Below are positions 59,954 to 64,000 of a stretch of DNA of 64,000 nucleotides, in pieces. The notes beneath the pieces were generated by a model. That model made no database searches, was not told the DNA's origin, and worked only from the letters and a program-made list of their open reading frames with translations. Each line of letters begins with the position of its first letter. Within the stretch, counting starts at the first letter, position 1. Where the stretch lies: positions 372,001 to 436,000 of the forward strand of contig NZ_FOSS01000001.1 in the NCBI RefSeq assembly GCF_900114355.1. The letters are read 5' to 3'. The translations under genes and the position numbers were made by a program. The stretch comes from Lysobacter sp. cf310. Its GTDB lineage: Bacteria > Pseudomonadota > Gammaproteobacteria > Xanthomonadales > Xanthomonadaceae.

Positions 59954-62900
59954 TCAGTAGTAGCCGGCCAGATTCAAGAACCAGCCCTTGTTGTCGTACT
60001 TCAGATCGGTCAGGTCGTCGCTGAAGTCGGTGAAGTTGTAGCCCACGCCGACCTTGAAGTTGTCGCCGATCTGACGATCCAGGCCGATCAGCCAGCCGCG
60101 CTTGTCGCCGCCGTCCTTGACCTGCAGCCAGCGGTACTCGACCAGGCCTTCCCACTTGGCGATCAGGTGGTAGCGCAACTGGCCGGCGGCGAAGTCGGCG
60201 CGGCTGTCCAGCCACTGGCCTTCGCCGCGACCGATGCGGTAGTCGCCCCAACGGCTGGCGAGCTTGCCGGCCACTTCCCACTTGTCGTCGATGCGGTAGA
60301 CGCCTTCGAACGACAGCACCTGCGAGCGCTGGTCGTAGGTGGCGCCGCCGTCCTGGCCGAGCGTGGCCAGGTCGTACAAATAGGTGTACTTGCCGAACAG
60401 GCCCCAGCGAGTGTTGTCGTGCGGGCGGTAGGCGAAGCCGAGGTTGGCTTCGGCCAGCTTGGCGCTTTCGGCCGGGTTGAGATCGTCCTGGGTGTCGGCG
60501 TAGTTGGCGCGCAGGGCCAGGCGCAGGTCTTCGTTGACCTTGTAGAACAGGCGGTTGGTGGTGACCCACTGCTCGCGCTGCTCGGCGCCGGTGTCCTTGC
60601 GGTACTCCAGCTTGCTGTTCCACTGGGCGATTTCGTCGGTGCGGCCGCCGCTGATGCTGTAGGCGCGGCGGTCGACGCGACCGGTGCTGGCGTCGAGTTC
60701 ACCGTCCATGATGGTGAAACCGATGTTCCAGCCTTCGGACGGATAGAAGTCCATGCCGTAGGTGTGGACGATGCCCTGGCTGTTGTCGCTGGGATCCTTG
60801 AGGAACTGGCTTTCGTTGAACAGGTTGACCTGGTTGCTCAGGCGCCAGCGCTGGCCGAGGGTCCAGCCGTTCTGCAGGTCGCGGTTGAACAGCGGATCGG
60901 TGGCGGTGGTGTCGGTGCTGTAGCTGTAGGCGCCGTAGATCGTATGGTCGGGCTTGAGGCGGTACTCGGCCTCGACCTTGCCGCCGTGGCCGCGGCTGCC
61001 GCCGCTGACTTCGGCGCCGACGCTGGAGCGATCGCCGAACAGGTACTTGGCGCCCAAGGTGACCAGGTTGTTGCGGTCGTAGGCGCCGTTGTCGTCGTCG
61101 GCGGTGATCTGACCGACGCCGTACAGCTCCAGCGAAGAACCGAAACGACGGCGGTAGCTCACGGCCGCCAACAGGGCGTCGGCGGTGCCGCTGAGGCGCT
61201 CCTCGCGCACGCGACGCAACTCGGCGCCCAGTTGGGTGTCGTTGGTGATGCGCCAATCGGCGGTGAGCTGGCTCTGTTCCAGGGCCTCGGCGCCGCGTTC
61301 GGCGCGCGAGTACTTGCCGTACAGGCTGAAGTTCTCGGTGAAATAGCCCAGGAACTCGGCGCCGTATTCCTCGATCTCCAGGCCGGTGTCGGCGCGCGAG
61401 ACCGAGAAGCCGGCATCCACGTCGCGCCACCAGGCGCCGACGCTCCAGTCGTGGTCGGTCCAGCCCAGCTCCTTGAAGTTGGCGCGCGCTTCGACCGCGC
61501 GGGCTTCGCCGCTACGGGCACCGCTGCTGGGATTGCGTTGGATGAAGCTCAAGCCGCCGTTGTCCGAATAGAAGATCGGCGCGACGGTGGATTCGCTGCG
61601 GGTCTGTTCCAGCTTCAGGTAGGTGCCGCGACCGGCCTGCAGGGTCAGGTCCGCGCCCTTGAGGGTGTAGTCGTCGCCACGCCGGTTCTCGTCGATGTAA
61701 GTGCCGCCCACCGCGACGTGCTCGCCGAACCACTGCTTGCCGCGGAAGCCGGCGCTGACGTCGTCGGCATCGAAGCCGACCGGCACGTATTCGTAGTCGA
61801 CCAGCAGCAGCTGGGTGTAGCCGTCGAGCGGGTTGTCGCGGGTCAGCGTGCGCACGTTCTCGCGCGTGACCTGGGCCAGCGGACGGGTCAGGATCAGGCG
61901 ACCCTGCAGCTCGTCGATCTCGTAGTCGGCGCCGCGCTGCAGGTCCACGCGGCTCTCGGTGCGGCCGGTGGTGCGATCGCGGATTTCCAGGGTGACCTTA
62001 TCCGAACCCGGCAGCACGTCGGTGTGCTTGAGGTAGTACAGGCTGCCGCCGGTGCCGAGGAACTCGGTGTGGCCGTAGGCGCTCTGCGCTTCGGAACCGA
62101 ACGCGCGCACTTCGCTCTTGGGCGCGCCGAGCTGGGTGGTGGCGCGCGAACGCCAGGACAGCGCCGCGCCGTACAGCGAACGGTCGTACTGACCGTACTC
62201 GGTACCGGTGATGCCGGTGTTGAAGTTGCCCCACAGCGCCTGGTTCTGGTCCCAGTCCACGCGCACGTACAAACGGCCCTGGGTATCGACGTCGCGGTAG
62301 GTGCTGGAGTCGTCGCCGTACACCGGGTAGTACAGGTCCGGGTCGAGGCGGCGGAACACGTCCTGGGCGTCGGCGTCGAAGAAGCCGTTGAACAGCTCCT
62401 TGATCTCGCGCTCGCGGGTGTCGGCCTGGGCGGTGATCAGGTACTTGCCCTTGACCTTGCCCTTCAAATAGAACGCCAGGCGGCCTTCGCTGATGAAGTC
62501 CTTGTCGTAACGCTCGTCGCCGGCCAGCGGTTCGATGTTGCCGCTGACATTGTTCTCGGACACGGTGACGTCGGCCAGCGCGACCAGGAAGGCGTACTTG
62601 CCGGTGACGTCGACGTCGAGGCGGTGCTGCAGCGGCGCGCCGCCGCGCGGCTTGACCGCCACGTCGTAGCCGTGACGGCCGATCGGCTCCAGGAACTCGG
62701 CCACGAACTTGCGCTCGAGGTCGATCGGGAAGGTTTCGCCGTTGATGGTGAGCTGGGTATCGCGCGGGATGTCGCGGCCGTAGATGCGCACGCGCGAGCC
62801 GTAGATCGGGATGTTCTGGATACGCAGCGAGCTGCGCCCGTAGATCGCGTTCTCGATGCCCTGCGACTCGGCTTCCTCGGTGTCCAGCGCCTTGCCCAGC

Positions 62901-63643
62901 GAACGCTGGTTCTCGTCGCGCAGCACCTGGATGCCGCGCTCGTAGTCTTCCGGCCGCACCAGTTGCACGCGCTTGCCGACGGTTTCGTCGAAGGCGCCGT
63001 CCTTGCCGTAGGCGCGGGCGACGTAGATCAGCTCGTCGCCCGGCTGCAGGTTGAGATCGGCCGGCAGGGCGCCGTCCCATTCCTGATCGGTGACGTTGGC
63101 CACCGGCAGGTCGATCTTGGCCAGCGGCGTGACCAGGTCGGCATCGCTGCCGCGGTACACGGTGACTTCGATCCTGTCGATGAACGAGGCGTAGTTGGTG
63201 TAGCCGTGGAAGCGCAGCGGCTTGGCGATGCGGCCGTTCTCGAAGGGCACGGTCGAACCGCCCTGCACGTCGAGCACGGGGCGGCCGAGGGTGGGATCCT
63301 CGGTGGCCCAGATCACCCCGCCGTTGGGCAGGTCGATGCTGAAGCGGCCGGCGATCTTGGCGCTGCCAGGCAGCACGTCCTCGCGCACCACGTCGACGCG
63401 GCGATTGCGCTGCAGGGCGTCGACGTCCTCGCCCTGGGCGACCGGGCGTTCTTCGCCGCGGGTGCGCACGCGGAACAGCAGGCCTTCGTCGCTGCGGCAT
63501 TCGCCGCCGTCGCAACGTGCCGCGGCACCCTCGCCTTCCGATTTCGGCGTCGTGTCCTGAGCCAGCGCGGTACCGGCGGCGCCGGCATACAGCAGGCCGA
63601 TCAGGGTCATGTCCAGAAGCTTCATTTTCATCTTCATAGCCAT
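59954..63643 (-). CDS. Very large outer-membrane beta-barrel surface protein
   Basis: A 1229-residue protein. The signal peptide ends GTALAQ; either Met1 (63643) or Met3 (63637, better spaced from GAGG) could start it. Residues ~35-500 contain alternating beta domains with SLRIQNIPIYGSRVRIYG and LTINGETFPIDLERK, then a long barrel with many aromatic-ended strands to the terminal FLNLAGYY. It resembles large TonB-independent outer-membrane proteins that accompany OmpA proteins in Xanthomonadaceae. The OmpA gene ends four bases upstream of its start, so the two are coupled. Function unknown; a surface platform for protein display or secretion is plausible. Confidence 0.8.
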   Translation of the reverse strand: MAMKMKMKLLDMTLIGLLYAGAAGTALAQDTTPKSEGEGAAARCDGGECRSDEGLLFRVRTRGEERPVAQGEDVDALQRNRRVDVVREDVLPGSAKIAGRFSIDLPNGGVIWATEDPTLGRPVLDVQGGSTVPFENGRIAKPLRFHGYTNYASFIDRIEVTVYRGSDADLVTPLAKIDLPVANVTDQEWDGALPADLNLQPGDELIYVARAYGKDGAFDETVGKRVQLVRPEDYERGIQVLRDENQRSLGKALDTEEAESQGIENAIYGRSSLRIQNIPIYGSRVRIYGRDIPRDTQLTINGETFPIDLERKFVAEFLEPIGRHGYDVAVKPRGGAPLQHRLDVDVTGKYAFLVALADVTVSENNVSGNIEPLAGDERYDKDFISEGRLAFYLKGKVKGKYLITAQADTREREIKELFNGFFDADAQDVFRRLDPDLYYPVYGDDSSTYRDVDTQGRLYVRVDWDQNQALWGNFNTGITGTEYGQYDRSLYGAALSWRSRATTQLGAPKSEVRAFGSEAQSAYGHTEFLGTGGSLYYLKHTDVLPGSDKVTLEIRDRTTGRTESRVDLQRGADYEIDELQGRLILTRPLAQVTRENVRTLTRDNPLDGYTQLLLVDYEYVPVGFDADDVSAGFRGKQWFGEHVAVGGTYIDENRRGDDYTLKGADLTLQAGRGTYLKLEQTRSESTVAPIFYSDNGGLSFIQRNPSSGARSGEARAVEARANFKELGWTDHDWSVGAWWRDVDAGFSVSRADTGLEIEEYGAEFLGYFTENFSLYGKYSRAERGAEALEQSQLTADWRITNDTQLGAELRRVREERLSGTADALLAAVSYRRRFGSSLELYGVGQITADDDNGAYDRNNLVTLGAKYLFGDRSSVGAEVSGGSRGHGGKVEAEYRLKPDHTIYGAYSYSTDTTATDPLFNRDLQNGWTLGQRWRLSNQVNLFNESQFLKDPSDNSQGIVHTYGMDFYPSEGWNIGFTIMDGELDASTGRVDRRAYSISGGRTDEIAQWNSKLEYRKDTGAEQREQWVTTNRLFYKVNEDLRLALRANYADTQDDLNPAESAKLAEANLGFAYRPHDNTRWGLFGKYTYLYDLATLGQDGGATYDQRSQVLSFEGVYRIDDKWEVAGKLASRWGDYRIGRGEGQWLDSRADFAAGQLRYHLIAKWEGLVEYRWLQVKDGGDKRGWLIGLDRQIGDNFKVGVGYNFTDFSDDLTDLKYDNKGWFLNLAGYY

Positions 63644-63647
63644 GTCC

Positions 63648-64000
63648 TCAGCGGCCGCCCACGCCGACGGGGGCGTTGGTATCGTCAGTTATGTCCACTC
63701 GCACCTTCTGTCTCACCTTCGGCTCGAGTTCGGCCGATATCGCCTCGAACACGGCCTTGGCGCGGCGCAAGCCGAGCTGGACGTTGTAGGCGTTGGCGCC
63801 GCGCGGATCGGCGCGGCCGACGATACCGATCACACCGCGGCCTTCGCGGTTGAGGGTCTTGGCGATTTCCGAGATCAGACCGCGGTACTGCGGACGGATC
63901 GTGGCCTGGTCGGTGTCGAACAGCAGCTCGCCCAACTTGATGGCCTGGTCCAGGCTGACCAGCGCCGTAGCGTCGGTGCCCGCGACCACGTCGATACGAA
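63648..64000 (-). CDS. OmpA-family peptidoglycan-binding protein, partial
   Basis: The frame continues past the right edge, so only the C-terminal ~117 residues are visible. They form the OmpA C-terminal fold: LGELLFDTDQATIRPQY, the RADPRGANAYNVQLGLRRAKAV motif that binds DAP in peptidoglycan, and a short final strand. The protein is probably much larger, as its gene begins outside the window. It anchors the coupled barrel protein's system to the cell wall (inference). Confidence 0.85.
   Translation of the reverse strand, partial: RIDVVAGTDATALVSLDQAIKLGELLFDTDQATIRPQYRGLISEIAKTLNREGRGVIGIVGRADPRGANAYNVQLGLRRAKAVFEAISAELEPKVRQKVRVDITDDTNAPVGVGGR

Noticed and set aside
59600-63853. A 1417-codon open frame on the plus strand opposite the large barrel protein
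   Set aside because: It is a GC-driven antisense shadow: Val/Ala/Gly/Asp-rich text with no domain, start signal or operon context. The minus-strand frame has a signal peptide, barrel strands and a terminator.

Overview
The window is about 64 kb of high-GC DNA. GC-rich third codon positions, Oar-like TonB-dependent receptors with a carboxypeptidase-regulatory N-domain, an SSB with a Gly-rich linker, and a REP hairpin of the Pseudomonas/Xanthomonas type together suggest a gammaproteobacterium of the Lysobacter/Xanthomonadaceae group. This is inference from gene content; I see no rRNA or tRNA, integrase, transposase, capsid, terminase or CRISPR array.

1-9.7 kb holds ordinary chromosomal genes: a cut-off CitE-like lyase (-), a PadR/HAAS-membrane-protein pair (+) with an apparently leaderless promoter and operator, then a minus-strand run of lysA, a penicillin-binding-like serine hydrolase, a large TonB-dependent receptor and a secreted transglutaminase-like protein. 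9.8-16.5 kb is a compact plus-strand operon that reads as muropeptide scavenging: DUF819 permease, SH3/NlpC-P60 endopeptidase, L-Ala-D/L-Glu epimerase, RpiR/MurR-type regulator, L,D-transpeptidase-like lipoprotein and a DAACS dicarboxylate/amino-acid symporter. 16.5-18.9 kb has a divergent O-methyltransferase/TetR pair and ssb.

19.8-46.9 kb is the centrepiece: a contractile injection system (CIS). A stand-alone sigma-54 AAA+ activator (19795-20820) is followed by a textbook -24/-12 promoter (21131-21145) and then about 20 tightly packed co-oriented genes. They encode a putative cap protein, sheath, tube, zinc-ribbon baseplate chaperone, DUF6760-like peptide, three successive large hydrophobic helical proteins where one tape measure would be expected, CIS tube-initiator, LysM protein, gp27/late-control-D hub, gp5/VgrG-like spike, a bizarre Leu-Pro-X triplet-repeat protein in the usual PAAR slot, gp25, gpJ, a 1361-residue gpI carrying an embedded beta-propeller, fibre-like proteins and a membrane-anchored vWA protein. 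A strong terminator follows. No Cdc48-like CIS ATPase, lysis cassette or phage head genes are present, so this is not a prophage, and it differs from standard eCIS loci.

46.9-55.2 kb is a patchwork of small secreted or membrane proteins (including a triple-repeat Cys-rich protein), DUF1801, truncated haemoglobin, DUF6506, a PQQ-type sugar dehydrogenase, a divergent AraC/SDR pair and a second serine hydrolase. 55.4-57.8 kb is an arsenic operon arsR-arsI-arsN2-arsC-aqpS with no visible ArsB/Acr3 pump. 57.8-64 kb contains small exported and membrane proteins (one 53-residue Cys-rich peptide), DUF2277, and a very large outer-membrane beta-barrel protein coupled to an OmpA-family protein that runs off the right edge.
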